64,000 bases of DNA from Kaistella sp. 97-N-M2 (GCF_021513235.1 NZ_CP090976.1:1302001-1366000), one strand, 5' to 3'; numbered from the stretch's first letter, positions 49,625 through 58,920 are shown. A program made the numbers and translations. Notes: generated by a model from the letters alone, not told the origin.

Positions 49625-51271
49625 ATGAAAAAGGGGTTTTCCATCATCGTTTCCGCGCAGCACACCAAAATACAATCGTTCCTCTCGAATGAATACGATG
49701 ATTTCTATTTGCAGTCGGACCGGTTCGATTTTCTGTTCGAAGGCGTTTTACTCAATAAATCAAAATTATTAAAAGAATATGCTTTAAAAGATTTTGAAAC
49801 GTTGTTTCGTGAACTTTATACTTTAAAAAAAGAAGGCCTCATCAGGCTTTTCGAAGGCGAATTCCGCGGGTTTATCTGGGATAAAATTCAAAATAAATTA
49901 TTTGTTTTTACCAATATTACGTCGACGCAAAGAGTGTTTTACGGCAAATTTGAGGATCAGATTTTTATCGACACGAGTTTAATTCGGTTGAATAATATTG
50001 TAAAGGAAAGGAAAATTAAAACGCAGCCGGATCTTGAGTCGCTGTACCAGCTTTTATGTTTTACCAATCTGCCGGAAGATAAAACACCTATCCAAAAAAT
50101 TCGCAAACTTCTCGACGGGCATTATTTGGAAATTAAACCTGCATCAATGGAACTGGCGGAAAAAACCTATTTCACCCTTTCTGACACCGAATTTTTTAAA
50201 GGCGGTAAACATGCGGCGATTGACCGTGTTCATGAGATTTTTTCGGATTCTGTTTTAATGGAGTACAAAAAAGATACGGAACTGGGCACGGATCATCTCG
50301 CCCTTCTAAGTGGCGGTCTCGACAGTCGTGTTGCCCTGATGTATGCGCTTAAAAACGATATCAGACCGGGCAATGCCCTGTGTTTTTCGCAGTCCGACTA
50401 TTACGATCATACCATTTCCGCAAAAATCGCGGAAGATCATCAGCTTCATTATGAGTTTATTCCTCTGGATGGTGGAAAATTTTTGAAGCAAATCGATGAA
50501 CTCACGGAAATTTCGGAGGGAATGGTTTTGTACACGGGCGGAATTCATGTTCAGCACGCCGTTGCAAATATGAGGTATGAAAATTTCGCTCTTTTTCACA
50601 GCGGACAGATTGGCGACGGTGTTTTGGGCGGTTTTAATACAGAACCGCGCCGAAAAAAACCGAATTATTTTAAAATTGTAGAAAGTCCTGCCTTTTTACC
50701 AAAAGTTCAAAATTCTTTAAATGAAATTTTGCAGAAATATGAGACCGAAGAACTTTTTCTACTCCGAAATGTGGCGTACAACCGAACGGTTTTAGGCGCG
50801 CACGTATTGCAGCAAAAGCGCTATCAAACGTCGCCTTTTATGACGAAGGATTTTTTGCAACTGGCCATTTCCCTGCCCGAAGAATGGAAATTCAACCACC
50901 GCTTTTATATTGAATGGATTAATAAGCACTGTAAAGAAGCGACCAATTACCGCTGGGAAAGAACTTTGATGAAACCCAACGCGCCGTGGAAAACCAATTT
51001 TGGCGATCAGGTTCTGAAACGCAGCTTTAAAATTTTAAATGAACGAGTTCTGAAAACGCCACAGAAATCCAGCATGTATCCATATCAGTTTTATTTTGAC
51101 CGGGATGTCGAAATTCAAAACTGCTATCAAAAATATTTCGGGGAAAATATTTATCGTCTTGAAAACTATCCGGAGCTTTCAAAGGATGTTTCTGCGCTTT
51201 TTCAAACGGATAGTTTCTCCTTGAAATCGAAAGCAATCAACATTTTATCAATCTTTAAACTTTATTTTTAA
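49625..51271 (+). CDS. Asparagine-synthase-like protein lacking the N-terminal Cys
   Basis: This protein of 548 residues is related to asparagine synthetase B. The C-terminal synthetase domain has LSGGLDSRVAL (PP-loop) and the HSGQIGDGVLGG segment. The N-terminal half keeps the glutaminase-fold outline (FEGEFRGFIWDK, FTNITSTQRVFYG) but starts with MKKG, so it lacks Cys2 that attacks glutamine. It is therefore likely to use ammonia or do another adenylation/amidation, as in glycan-cluster homologs. It is flanked by a glycosyltransferase and a flippase on the same strand. Confidence 0.85.
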   Translation: MKKGFSIIVSAQHTKIQSFLSNEYDDFYLQSDRFDFLFEGVLLNKSKLLKEYALKDFETLFRELYTLKKEGLIRLFEGEFRGFIWDKIQNKLFVFTNITSTQRVFYGKFEDQIFIDTSLIRLNNIVKERKIKTQPDLESLYQLLCFTNLPEDKTPIQKIRKLLDGHYLEIKPASMELAEKTYFTLSDTEFFKGGKHAAIDRVHEIFSDSVLMEYKKDTELGTDHLALLSGGLDSRVALMYALKNDIRPGNALCFSQSDYYDHTISAKIAEDHQLHYEFIPLDGGKFLKQIDELTEISEGMVLYTGGIHVQHAVANMRYENFALFHSGQIGDGVLGGFNTEPRRKKPNYFKIVESPAFLPKVQNSLNEILQKYETEELFLLRNVAYNRTVLGAHVLQQKRYQTSPFMTKDFLQLAISLPEEWKFNHRFYIEWINKHCKEATNYRWERTLMKPNAPWKTNFGDQVLKRSFKILNERVLKTPQKSSMYPYQFYFDRDVEIQNCYQKYFGENIYRLENYPELSKDVSALFQTDSFSLKSKAINILSIFKLYF

Positions 51272-51273
51272 AG

Positions 51274-52520
51274 GTGAAAAGTCTGCAGGAATTTTTACAG
51301 AATTTTTTTAATAACAAAGGTCAACACATTTTCCTTTCTCTGTTAAGTGCAAAAATTTGTGCTTTTCTCGGATCCTTGTTCATCATCCGAATATTACCCG
51401 AAAGTGAATTTGGGATGATTAGTATTGTTGCGTCCGTTTTCGCTATTGCAGCACCATTCAGCGGCTTTGGCAGTCAGCAAAGTTTGTTGCGTTTTGGCGC
51501 CATCACCGCTGATGTGGCAGAAAAAAATCGCTTTCGAAACACCTCTTACTGCAGGGTTTTTTTTATCAGGTCTTGCTGAGCCTCATCTTTTTAGGGGTGA
51601 GTTTTTTTTATGTTTCGAAGTATGAAGACATTTTTTATATTTTTCTTTTCTTCACGATTCGGCTGGTCGGTTTCTATTTTTTGAATCATATTCAGTCCGA
51701 ATACCGAATATTTGGTAACAACAGCGGTTTTGCGAAAATAACAAACGTCGTGAACATTTCCGGGGTATTGCTTCTGTTGATGCTGTCGTACTTTTTTGGC
51801 CTCAAAGGCTATTTAATCGCGATCGCTTTTACGCCTTTTCTCGCTTTGTTTTGGTTCAAAAAAGAACATTACAGTTCGGTTGGTGAGCATTTTAGATTTA
51901 GCAAAAAAGAAATCTGGAGTTACGGCCTGCACGCCTCGGGCACCGCTTTACTTTCGGACACGCTTTTTTCCGCCGACGTTTTACTCCTGAGTTTTTTGAT
52001 GAATGAAAGTGCGGTAGCGAATTACAAAGTCGCCATTTTAATTCCCGCGAATATCACCTTTCTGGCCCTGACCTTCATGCAGAGCGATTTTCCGCTGCTG
52101 GCTAAAAATTATAAAAACAAAATATTTTTAAAAAACTACATCGCCAATTATTACAAAGTTTTTATTCCTGTGGTTTTATTGATATTTGCAGTGGGTCTGC
52201 TCCTAAAAAAGGAGATTCTTCATGTTTTTTTTAGTGAAAAATATGCCGGCAATTCTTTGCCCTTCCTTATTTTACTGGGTGGTTTCTGCCTTAATATGCT
52301 TTTTCGGAATTTGTATGGAAACCTGCTCTCGGCCGTGGGCAAAATGAAATTGAATACCTTGGTTTCTTTTCTAACCCTTTTACTGCTGCCGGGTTTTGCC
52401 TTTTCCCTCGTTCCCAAATTTGGAATCAAAGGCATGGCTCTGAGTTTAAGTTTAAGCATGTTTCTCGGTGGAGCGCTCTTGATGTATGCTTTTTACCGCT
52501 ATGTTAAAGATTTAAAATAA
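51274..52520 (+). pseudogene. Polysaccharide flippase (Wzx-like), frameshifted
   Basis: The intact protein would be ~415 residues with about 12 transmembrane helices, of the oligosaccharide-flippase (MATE-like) family. It starts at GTG 51274, two bases after the asparagine-synthase-like stop. The frame breaks near 51535-51541, where CGAAAC should read CGAAAAC; with one added A the reading joins QGFFYQVLLSLIFLGVSFF and continues to 52520. It would flip lipid-linked sugar units across the inner membrane. The GTG start is supported by close spacing. Confidence 0.82.
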
Positions 52521-52535
52521 ATTATCTTTGTCTTC

Positions 52536-53033
52536 ATGAAAAATGTATTTTTTGTAATGACGCTTGCTTTTTTTGCGTTTCTTTCCTGCAGAAATGATGA
52601 AATAAATGTGCAGCAAATTGATCAGGTCCTCAATCTGTACATCGATTCTGCCGGGCAGGATATGCTGAATAATAAAATTCCGGGATCTTACACCACCATT
52701 TCGTGGAATGATATTAATGGTTTAACGGATAATGCGCCGGTAAGTTTCAGTACGAAAAAAGATGCGGACACGGTTACTTATTTGGAATATCTCGCAGGTG
52801 CGAAACGAATCGCAATCGATTCTGCAGGCGATTCGAAAACGTACGAATCCAGAATTGCCCTGGCGCTGACAAAGAAGGTAAACGACTCTACCAATGCGAT
52901 TTCCAATGATACAATGGTAATTCAGTACAGTTCGACGCCGGACGTGTTTGAGGTTTCTAAAATTTGGTATAATAATATTTTATATTTTACCAAAGTTCAG
53001 GGCCAGCCCAATATCGTGAAAATCACGAAATAA
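52536..53033 (+). CDS. Small lipoprotein
   Basis: This protein of 165 residues has a lipobox (FAFLSCRND) and no recognised domain. Visible features are a charged N-terminal region and several Asp/Ser-rich segments (ISWNDINGLTDNAPVSF, TVTYLEYLAGAKRIAID). A TATCTTTG -7 element ends five bases before the ATG, so the transcript would be nearly leaderless. It lies 15 bases after the flippase. The function is unknown. Confidence 0.75.
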   Translation: MKNVFFVMTLAFFAFLSCRNDEINVQQIDQVLNLYIDSAGQDMLNNKIPGSYTTISWNDINGLTDNAPVSFSTKKDADTVTYLEYLAGAKRIAIDSAGDSKTYESRIALALTKKVNDSTNAISNDTMVIQYSSTPDVFEVSKIWYNNILYFTKVQGQPNIVKITK

Positions 53034-53109
53034 TCGTTAAATTTGCATTTATAATCACTGTTTAAAGGTTCTGCATGCGGAATTTTTGAACTAAAATAGT
53101 CCACTCTAT

Positions 53110-54378
53110 ATGTTACAGGTTCAATTTTTACGCGAAAATACAGAGCGCGTTTTAGAAGGTTTAGGAAAAAGAGGTTTCAAACAGATAGATTTGGTTGATA
53201 AAGCCATTTCCTCTGATGATGACCGGAAAAAATATCAGTTTGAACTTGATTCGAATTTGGCGGAAATGAACAAAATATCCAAAGAAATTGGAGTTTTGAT
53301 GAAAGAAGGTAAAAGAGAGGAAGCCGAAGCCGCAAAATCCAAAACCGCCGACTACAAAGAAAAATCCCAGGAGCTTCAGCAAAAACTGAAAGAATCTGAA
53401 GCGCAGCTTTTGGAAATCCTTTATCTCCTGCCGAATATTCCGTACGAAAAGGTGAAAGCCGGGACTACCGCCGAGGAAAACGAAATTATTTACCAGTCTC
53501 ATGATGTGGCAGGTTTGGGCGAAGGTGCAATTCCACATTGGGAACTGGCAAAAAAATATAATCTGATCGATTTTGAACTCGGCGTTAAAATAGCAGGCGC
53601 GGGCTTTCCCGTGTATTTCGGTAAGGGTGCGAGATTGCAGCGAGCTTTAGTTCAGTATTTTCTGGATAAAAATGTCGACGCCGGCTATCTGGAAGTTAAT
53701 CCGCCGCATGTAGTGAATGAAGCTTCCGGCTACGGAACCGGTCAGTTGCCCGATAAAGAGGGACAAATGTATTACATTAATGAAGATAAATTATTTCTGA
53801 TTCCAACCGCCGAAGTTCCCGTAACAAATTTGTACCGTGATGTTTTGTTGGACGAGAAAGATCTGCCCCTTAAAAACACCGCTTTTTCACAGTGCTATCG
53901 CCGCGAGGCCGGAAGCTACGGCGCTCATGTTCGTGGTTTAAACAGATTGCATCAATTTGAAAAGGTAGAAATCGTGCGTCTCGAAAAACCCGAAAACTCC
54001 TACGCCGCTTTGGAAGGCATGGTGGAACATGTAAAATCGATTTTGGTTGATCTCGGACTTCCGTTCCGGGTCTTGCGTCTATGTGGTGGCGATACAGGAT
54101 TTGCGGCCGCGATGACGTATGATTTCGAGGTCTGGAGTGCCGCGCAGGAAAAGTGGCTGGAAGTTTCTTCCGTTTCGAATTTCGAAACCTTTCAGGCAAC
54201 CCGTTTGAAATGCAGGTTTAAAAGTGAAGGCAAAACCCAACTGGTTCATACCTTAAATGGTTCTGCGATGGCTTTACCGCGGATTATGGCCGCACTTTTG
54301 GAAAATAATCAAACCGCGGAGGGAATTAAAATTCCGGCGAAAATCGCAGAATATGCAAAGTTTGATTTAATCAGTTAG
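53110..54378 (+). CDS. serS: Seryl-tRNA synthetase
   Basis: SerS charges tRNA-Ser and tRNA-Sec with serine. The 422-residue class II enzyme has the long N-terminal coiled-coil arm (~28-105), the class II motif 2 (FSQCYRREAGSYG) and motif 3 region around NGSAMALPRIMAALLENN. A TAAATTTG -7 element at 53038-53045 lies 64 bases upstream. It ends with a clear bidirectional hairpin. Confidence 0.98.
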   Translation: MLQVQFLRENTERVLEGLGKRGFKQIDLVDKAISSDDDRKKYQFELDSNLAEMNKISKEIGVLMKEGKREEAEAAKSKTADYKEKSQELQQKLKESEAQLLEILYLLPNIPYEKVKAGTTAEENEIIYQSHDVAGLGEGAIPHWELAKKYNLIDFELGVKIAGAGFPVYFGKGARLQRALVQYFLDKNVDAGYLEVNPPHVVNEASGYGTGQLPDKEGQMYYINEDKLFLIPTAEVPVTNLYRDVLLDEKDLPLKNTAFSQCYRREAGSYGAHVRGLNRLHQFEKVEIVRLEKPENSYAALEGMVEHVKSILVDLGLPFRVLRLCGGDTGFAAAMTYDFEVWSAAQEKWLEVSSVSNFETFQATRLKCRFKSEGKTQLVHTLNGSAMALPRIMAALLENNQTAEGIKIPAKIAEYAKFDLIS

Positions 54379-54400
54379 ATAATTCTTTAGAAAATAAAAG

Positions 54401-54422
54401 ACCACCGATTTCGGTGGTTTTT
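54401..54422. terminator. Bidirectional terminator between serS and the lipoprotein gene
   Basis: ACCACCGA and TCGGTGGT form an eight-pair hairpin with no extra loop base beyond TT/AT; T residues follow on the plus strand and TTTTATTTT on the minus strand. It separates convergent genes. Confidence 0.85.
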
Positions 54423-54425
54423 GCT

Positions 54426-55214
54426 TTATTCGGTGATGACCGTTATCTGCCGGTCTTTGTTGGTTAACGTTGCTCCCTTATCCAAAAGATCGTTGCTCCG
54501 AACAGTAATCTGAATGGTTTTGTTATCGATCTGTTTCACGAAATCATGTTTCCCCACGATGCTTTTGATGGGTTTTTGAAACTTCATCGTGCTCGTGAAA
54601 TTCATATTAAACATTTTCATCATCCCGAGCATTCCCTGCGCCATTTCGCGGCCATATACTTCCAGAGAATCACTTTTGGTGACCGGTTTCGTATTTTTCT
54701 TGTCCTGTGTGTTTTTTGCGATTTCGCTTAAATATTCGACATTATTAAATTTATCGGTATCGATGGTTAAAACAGTGCCGTTCCAGGTGGCAGCGTTTTG
54801 AAGCGGAAGGTTTTTGAGCTGTTTGCTTTGAGAAAAGAGGCTCGTGATTTCATCCGGCAATAGTTTGTCATATTTTAAAGAAAGTCCATAAACTTCGCCT
54901 TTATCCTTGTTTAGTTTCAGGAATAATTTTTTCAATACCTGAACGGAATCTTTGTTCAGGGTTATCTTACCATCTTTTTGAAGGTCGTACAAACTTTTCC
55001 AATCTGTGGAAAGATTTCTGAACTCTTTCGACTGGCTCAGAAATTCTGTTTTGTTACCCATCATATTCATCATTCCGAGCATGCTTTTATCGAGTAAAAT
55101 GTTCGATTCCATGCTGGTTGCAGCATCTTTAAAATAAGTGGTTTCCGTGTTCACGGCACAGGACTGCAATCCGAAAATGGCGAGAAGCAGCCAAAGGCTG
55201 AATTTTTTGATCAT
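54426..55214 (-). CDS. Lipoprotein of unknown function
   Basis: The 262-residue lipoprotein (lipobox FGLQSC) has no familiar domain. It has Met-rich segments (MSMLGMMNMMGNK near residue 45, QGMLGMMKMFNMNF near 190) which could reflect metal or membrane contact but may be chance. Two Asp/Lys-rich amphipathic regions separate them. It is convergent with serS. The cbb3 locus starts ~80 bp upstream on the same strand, so it may be expressed with that locus. Confidence 0.72.
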   Translation of the reverse strand: MIKKFSLWLLLAIFGLQSCAVNTETTYFKDAATSMESNILLDKSMLGMMNMMGNKTEFLSQSKEFRNLSTDWKSLYDLQKDGKITLNKDSVQVLKKLFLKLNKDKGEVYGLSLKYDKLLPDEITSLFSQSKQLKNLPLQNAATWNGTVLTIDTDKFNNVEYLSEIAKNTQDKKNTKPVTKSDSLEVYGREMAQGMLGMMKMFNMNFTSTMKFQKPIKSIVGKHDFVKQIDNKTIQITVRSNDLLDKGATLTNKDRQITVITE

Positions 55215-55295
55215 CTGTTTATTTTTAACCTTGTTTTGATGCAGTTAAAAGACCAAAGTTAAAGTTGAAAAATTTGATGATTTAAAATGAGGTAG

Positions 55296-56039
55296 TTAAT
55301 GGCAGGTTGCATGATTGCCGTTCTGATGTTCTTTGGAATCGTTATGATGAACCTGTAAAGCTTCTTTTTTCGGGGAGATGTAAGGAATACCGATCTCCAA
55401 GCCGCGAAGAATAAAAAGGCCTCCTAAAATGATCATCATAACAGGCACGAATTTTAAAATTTTAATGCGGAAAGCGGTGGTCATTAAGTTTCCTAAAAGC
55501 ACCACGGCAAACATGAAGGGCAGTGTTCCCAAACCAAATAACGACATGAAAACGGCGCTTTGCCAAATGCCGCCCGACGCTAAACTTGCGGTTAAAGCCA
55601 TGTAAACCATTCCGCAGGGCAAAAATCCGTTTAAAATTCCGGTACTGAAGCGGGACCGGTAATCGGCTTTTTGTAAGAGCCGGCCCAAATTCATTTTAAC
55701 CTTCAGTAAAAATTGAGATAAGAACGGAATTTTAGACGCGAAATCTTTGCCACCAAAGGAAAAAACCGCCATTAATATTAAAAGAATCCCGACACCAACC
55801 GTTAAATACTGTTGAAAACCAGCCATTTCGAAACCTTTGCCCACGATGCCCAAAACCGCACCTAAAAAAGAGTAGGTTGCAATCCGACCGAATTGGTAGG
55901 TTAAATTCTGAAGATAATAGTTGGTTGCCTGCTTTTTGGTTAAACCCAAAGAGAGCGCAATGGGGCCGCACATCCCGATGCAGTGAAATCCGGATGCAAA
56001 TCCTAAAGCCAGGGCTGAAAAAATGAGTGTTATTTCCAT
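55296..56039 (-). CDS. SafE/UreH-like membrane protein of the cbb3 locus
   Basis: The protein has 247 residues and about six transmembrane helices. It is of the sulfite exporter TauE/SafE (COG2836) family, often encoded beside cbb3 oxidases. The first helix carries FHCIGMCGPIAL (Cys/Met pair), a copper-handling-like signature; the C-terminal tail is His-rich (VHHNDSKEHQNGNHATCH). A role in copper movement to the oxidase is plausible but inferred. It overlaps ccoH by ~10 bp. Confidence 0.85.
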   Translation of the reverse strand: MEITLIFSALALGFASGFHCIGMCGPIALSLGLTKKQATNYYLQNLTYQFGRIATYSFLGAVLGIVGKGFEMAGFQQYLTVGVGILLILMAVFSFGGKDFASKIPFLSQFLLKVKMNLGRLLQKADYRSRFSTGILNGFLPCGMVYMALTASLASGGIWQSAVFMSLFGLGTLPFMFAVVLLGNLMTTAFRIKILKFVPVMMIILGGLFILRGLEIGIPYISPKKEALQVHHNDSKEHQNGNHATCH

Positions 56040-56485
56040 TGCACGTCGTAATCGAGCTGATACGGTTTTTTATTGGCTTTCCATTTTAATTTTAAAGTGT
56101 AAGAACCAGCGGCAAGTACCTTGGCCGGGATTTCAAAAGAACTTTTACCGTCCAGACCCATGGATTTTTTAACGTCGAGGTTCGCATCATTGGTTCGGAA
56201 CATATCGAAATCGATCTTCGACTGATCCGGATGAATGCTCTTCGGGAAGGTAATGGTAATTCCCTGCGCGCGTTGTGCAAAAGCGGGTTTTTCCGGAAGT
56301 AAATCTGCATTCTTTTTTGCATCGATCACGTCCTGATATTGCAGTTCTTCACTGTAATAATGATCTGTAACGAGTTCAGCACCTTGCTGCCCATTCGGGA
56401 AAATTAAAATCATGAATAAGATGAAGGCGATGAAAGAACCGAGTGCCAGAGCAATCCCGTGTCCCCATGTAAATTTTTTGAACAT
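56030..56485 (-). CDS. ccoH: CcoH/FixH-family cbb3 assembly protein
   Basis: The 151-residue protein has an N-terminal membrane helix (GIALALGSFIAFILFMILI) and a soluble domain of the FixH fold (ITITFPKSIHPDQSKIDFDMFR ... SYTLKLKWKANKKPYQLDYDVQWK). CcoH is needed to assemble or stabilise cbb3 oxidase. The gene is six bases downstream of ccoG and overlaps the SafE-like gene, consistent with one transcript. Confidence 0.9.
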   Translation of the reverse strand: MFKKFTWGHGIALALGSFIAFILFMILIFPNGQQGAELVTDHYYSEELQYQDVIDAKKNADLLPEKPAFAQRAQGITITFPKSIHPDQSKIDFDMFRTNDANLDVKKSMGLDGKSSFEIPAKVLAAGSYTLKLKWKANKKPYQLDYDVQWK

Positions 56486-56491
56486 TTTCTT

Positions 56492-57940
56492 TTAAAATTG
56501 AAGTTTGAAAGGTCCTTCGAAATACGTTTTGAAAGTATCTAAAAGTTCTCCCTTATCGTCATAAATACCGATGCTGATATTCTGCTTGGAGAGTTTGATT
56601 TCACTCTCCGGGAAACTGATATTGACCGTTCCTTTCGTGATTTCGCCTTTCTTAATTTTTATTTTATTGGATTCACTTAAAGTTACTTCGGCGTGTTGCG
56701 GCTCCAGTACTTTAATCGTAATAATAGCATCTTTATTTCTTTTATTTAAAAAAGTATAGCTGTAGGTATTTGTAATTTTCGCATCCCGTACGAAGAAGGA
56801 AGATCCTGCAGGTTTGATAAACTTTGCCTCCACATCGCCTCTGTTATACAAAAGAAATCCTAAAAAGCCCACCATCAACAAAAGAACTACGGTATACGCT
56901 TTGGTTCGGTTGGTGTAGGTAAATGGCAATTCTTTTTCTATTTCGTCCTCTGTTGCATACCGAATGAGACCGGGTGGAAGCCCGGTTTTCACCATTACTT
57001 CATCACACGCGTCGATACAGGCCGTACAGTTTACGCATTCCAGCTGCTGTCCGTCGCGGATATCAATTCCTGTAGGGCAAACGACAACGCACTGGTTACA
57101 GTCGATACAGTCGCCTTTTCCGTTGGCTTTTCGGTCTTCGCCTTTTCGCCATTTTGAACGGTTTTCTCCACGTTTAAAATCATAATAAACATTAATGGTT
57201 TGCTTGTCTATTAAAACACCCTGCAATCTGCCGTAGGGGCAAACCAAAGTACAAACCTGCTCTCTAAACCAAGCAAAAGTGAAATAGAATGCCGCCGTGA
57301 AAATAATCATGACGAGAAAACTGGAAAAGTTGGTGAAGGGACCTTCTTTAATCATGTCAAACACCTCGTTGTAACCCACAATGTACATAAACATCCAGTG
57401 GGTGATGATGAGGGAGATAATCATAAAAACCGACCACTTCAAAGTCCGTTTCCAAATCTTTTCTGTGTTCCATTCCTGCCGGTCCAGTTTCATTTGCTTG
57501 TTTCGGTCGCCTTCAATTAAATAATCGATCTTGCGGAAAACCATCTCCAGAAAAATGGTCTGCGGGCAAATCCATCCACAAAAAATACGGCCGAAAACTA
57601 CGGTGAAGAGAATAATAAATACGATGGAAGTGATGGCCCCGAGTGCCAAAATAAAGAAATCCTGCGGATAAAACGGTTGTCCGAAAATATAGAAATGTCT
57701 TTCTACGACGTTGATGAGAAGAAATGGGTTTCCATTAAGCTTCAGGAAAGGCATTGTGAAAAATAAAGCCAGGAGAAAATAAGCGACTAAAGTCCGGTAG
57801 TTGGTGTAGCGGCCTTTAGGTTTTCGTGGGAAGACCCATCTTCGTTTCCCCGTATCGTCCATGGTTCCCACAGAATCTCTGAAAGTTTCCGGCTCTACCA
57901 CTTGTCCCTGTCCGCCTCTGTAATTGTGATCTTGCGACAT
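56492..57940 (-). CDS. ccoG: CcoG, cbb3 oxidase accessory FeS protein
   Basis: CcoG is a membrane-bound FeS protein that reduces Cu(II) to Cu(I) for cbb3 assembly. The 482-residue protein has five transmembrane segments. N-terminal heme-like ferredoxin cysteines are in IFCGWICPQTIF, and two ferredoxin-like clusters are CIDCNQCVVVCPTGI and CVNCTACIDACDEV. The C-terminal Ig-like domain completes it. It lies 100 bp past ccoP, and an intrinsic terminator sits in that gap. Confidence 0.95.
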   Translation of the reverse strand: MSQDHNYRGGQGQVVEPETFRDSVGTMDDTGKRRWVFPRKPKGRYTNYRTLVAYFLLALFFTMPFLKLNGNPFLLINVVERHFYIFGQPFYPQDFFILALGAITSIVFIILFTVVFGRIFCGWICPQTIFLEMVFRKIDYLIEGDRNKQMKLDRQEWNTEKIWKRTLKWSVFMIISLIITHWMFMYIVGYNEVFDMIKEGPFTNFSSFLVMIIFTAAFYFTFAWFREQVCTLVCPYGRLQGVLIDKQTINVYYDFKRGENRSKWRKGEDRKANGKGDCIDCNQCVVVCPTGIDIRDGQQLECVNCTACIDACDEVMVKTGLPPGLIRYATEDEIEKELPFTYTNRTKAYTVVLLLMVGFLGFLLYNRGDVEAKFIKPAGSSFFVRDAKITNTYSYTFLNKRNKDAIITIKVLEPQHAEVTLSESNKIKIKKGEITKGTVNISFPESEIKLSKQNISIGIYDDKGELLDTFKTYFEGPFKLQF

Positions 57941-57959
57941 TTTTTATCTTGCTATATAT

Positions 57960-58014
57960 TAAAAAAAAACATAATTCACTATCTTCTTTTCGTAAAGATA
58001 ATGAATTATGTTTT
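57960..58014 (-). terminator. Intrinsic terminator between ccoP and ccoG
   Basis: On the minus strand AAAACATAATTCATTATCTT and its partner form a 19-pair stem (one mismatch) around a ~9-base loop, followed by T9. It would end the ccoNQP transcript or lower ccoG expression relative to the oxidase. Confidence 0.85.
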
Positions 58015-58040
58015 CAGAGTATATTGTTTTTTTTATTGAG

Positions 58041-58920
58041 TTACTTTTCCCATTTGGCTGGTGTTCCTTGTGGAGCAGCGCCGCCTTGAGCTGGAGTAAT
58101 GGGTTGTTTTTCCTGATTGATGTGATAAACATAGGCTGCAACGTTTTGAATATCAAAACCTGTAAGAACCCCGTTTTTTTCCCCAGGCCTGCATGGCAGG
58201 ATTATTTGGTGAACCTTCTTCAACCATATGGAAGACATTTTTGAACAATGTTTTTTCCGGCTGATTTATCCACTCGTTATCGGTAAGGTTCGGACCAATA
58301 CCTCCTTTTCCGCCTTCACTGTGGCAGGATACGCAGTTGGTTTTAAATACTTCCTCACCAGCGGCAATATTATCCGGAGAATAGACTGCGTTCTCAATCG
58401 TGGGTGGCGGAGTTTCTTCCATCCATTTTGCGATACTGGCTGTTTGCGCTTTGTACTCTGCATCATATTCGACTCCCTGATGGGCAAAATCTGTCAGGAA
58501 ATAAGAAGCCATATAAATGGCGCAGTAAGCAACACCAAAATAGAACAGACCCAGCCACCATTTCGGCAACTGATTGTCCAGCTCCATAATTCCATCGAAC
58601 CCGTGATCGATAAGGATGTCTTTTTCGGTACTTTCTGTTTGCTTTTTGAAAGCAGATTCATAAAGTCCTTTAAAATAAGGCGTGCTTTTGGACTGCAGAT
58701 AAGCTGCTTTTTCCTCATCGGTTAAACTTTTGAATTTTTCATTCTCGATTAAATCGCCGATGGTACTGTGGATGAGCACCAAAATCCCACTGATCACCAG
58801 TGTTCCCCAGAAATAAGGCGAACCGATAAAAGCAGTACTTTGAACAAACATATAATACAGAATGAAAAGAATCACAAGTATTATGGCAATCGTTACGTAA
58901 ACGGGAGTTCTTTGTTTCAT
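58041..58920 (-). pseudogene. ccoP: cbb3 oxidase subunit III (CcoP), frameshifted, mono-heme
   Basis: The intact protein would be ~292 residues: two N-terminal transmembrane helices, a linker, a third helix and one cytochrome c domain with CVSCH near residue 198. The frame breaks at 58164-58170, where the run of 7 T (A on the minus strand) should be 6; removing one base joins it to KNGVLTGFDIQNVAAYVYHI and stop 58041. CcoP usually has two hemes in Proteobacteria; only one motif is seen here, as is known for Bacteroidetes. Confidence 0.9.
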
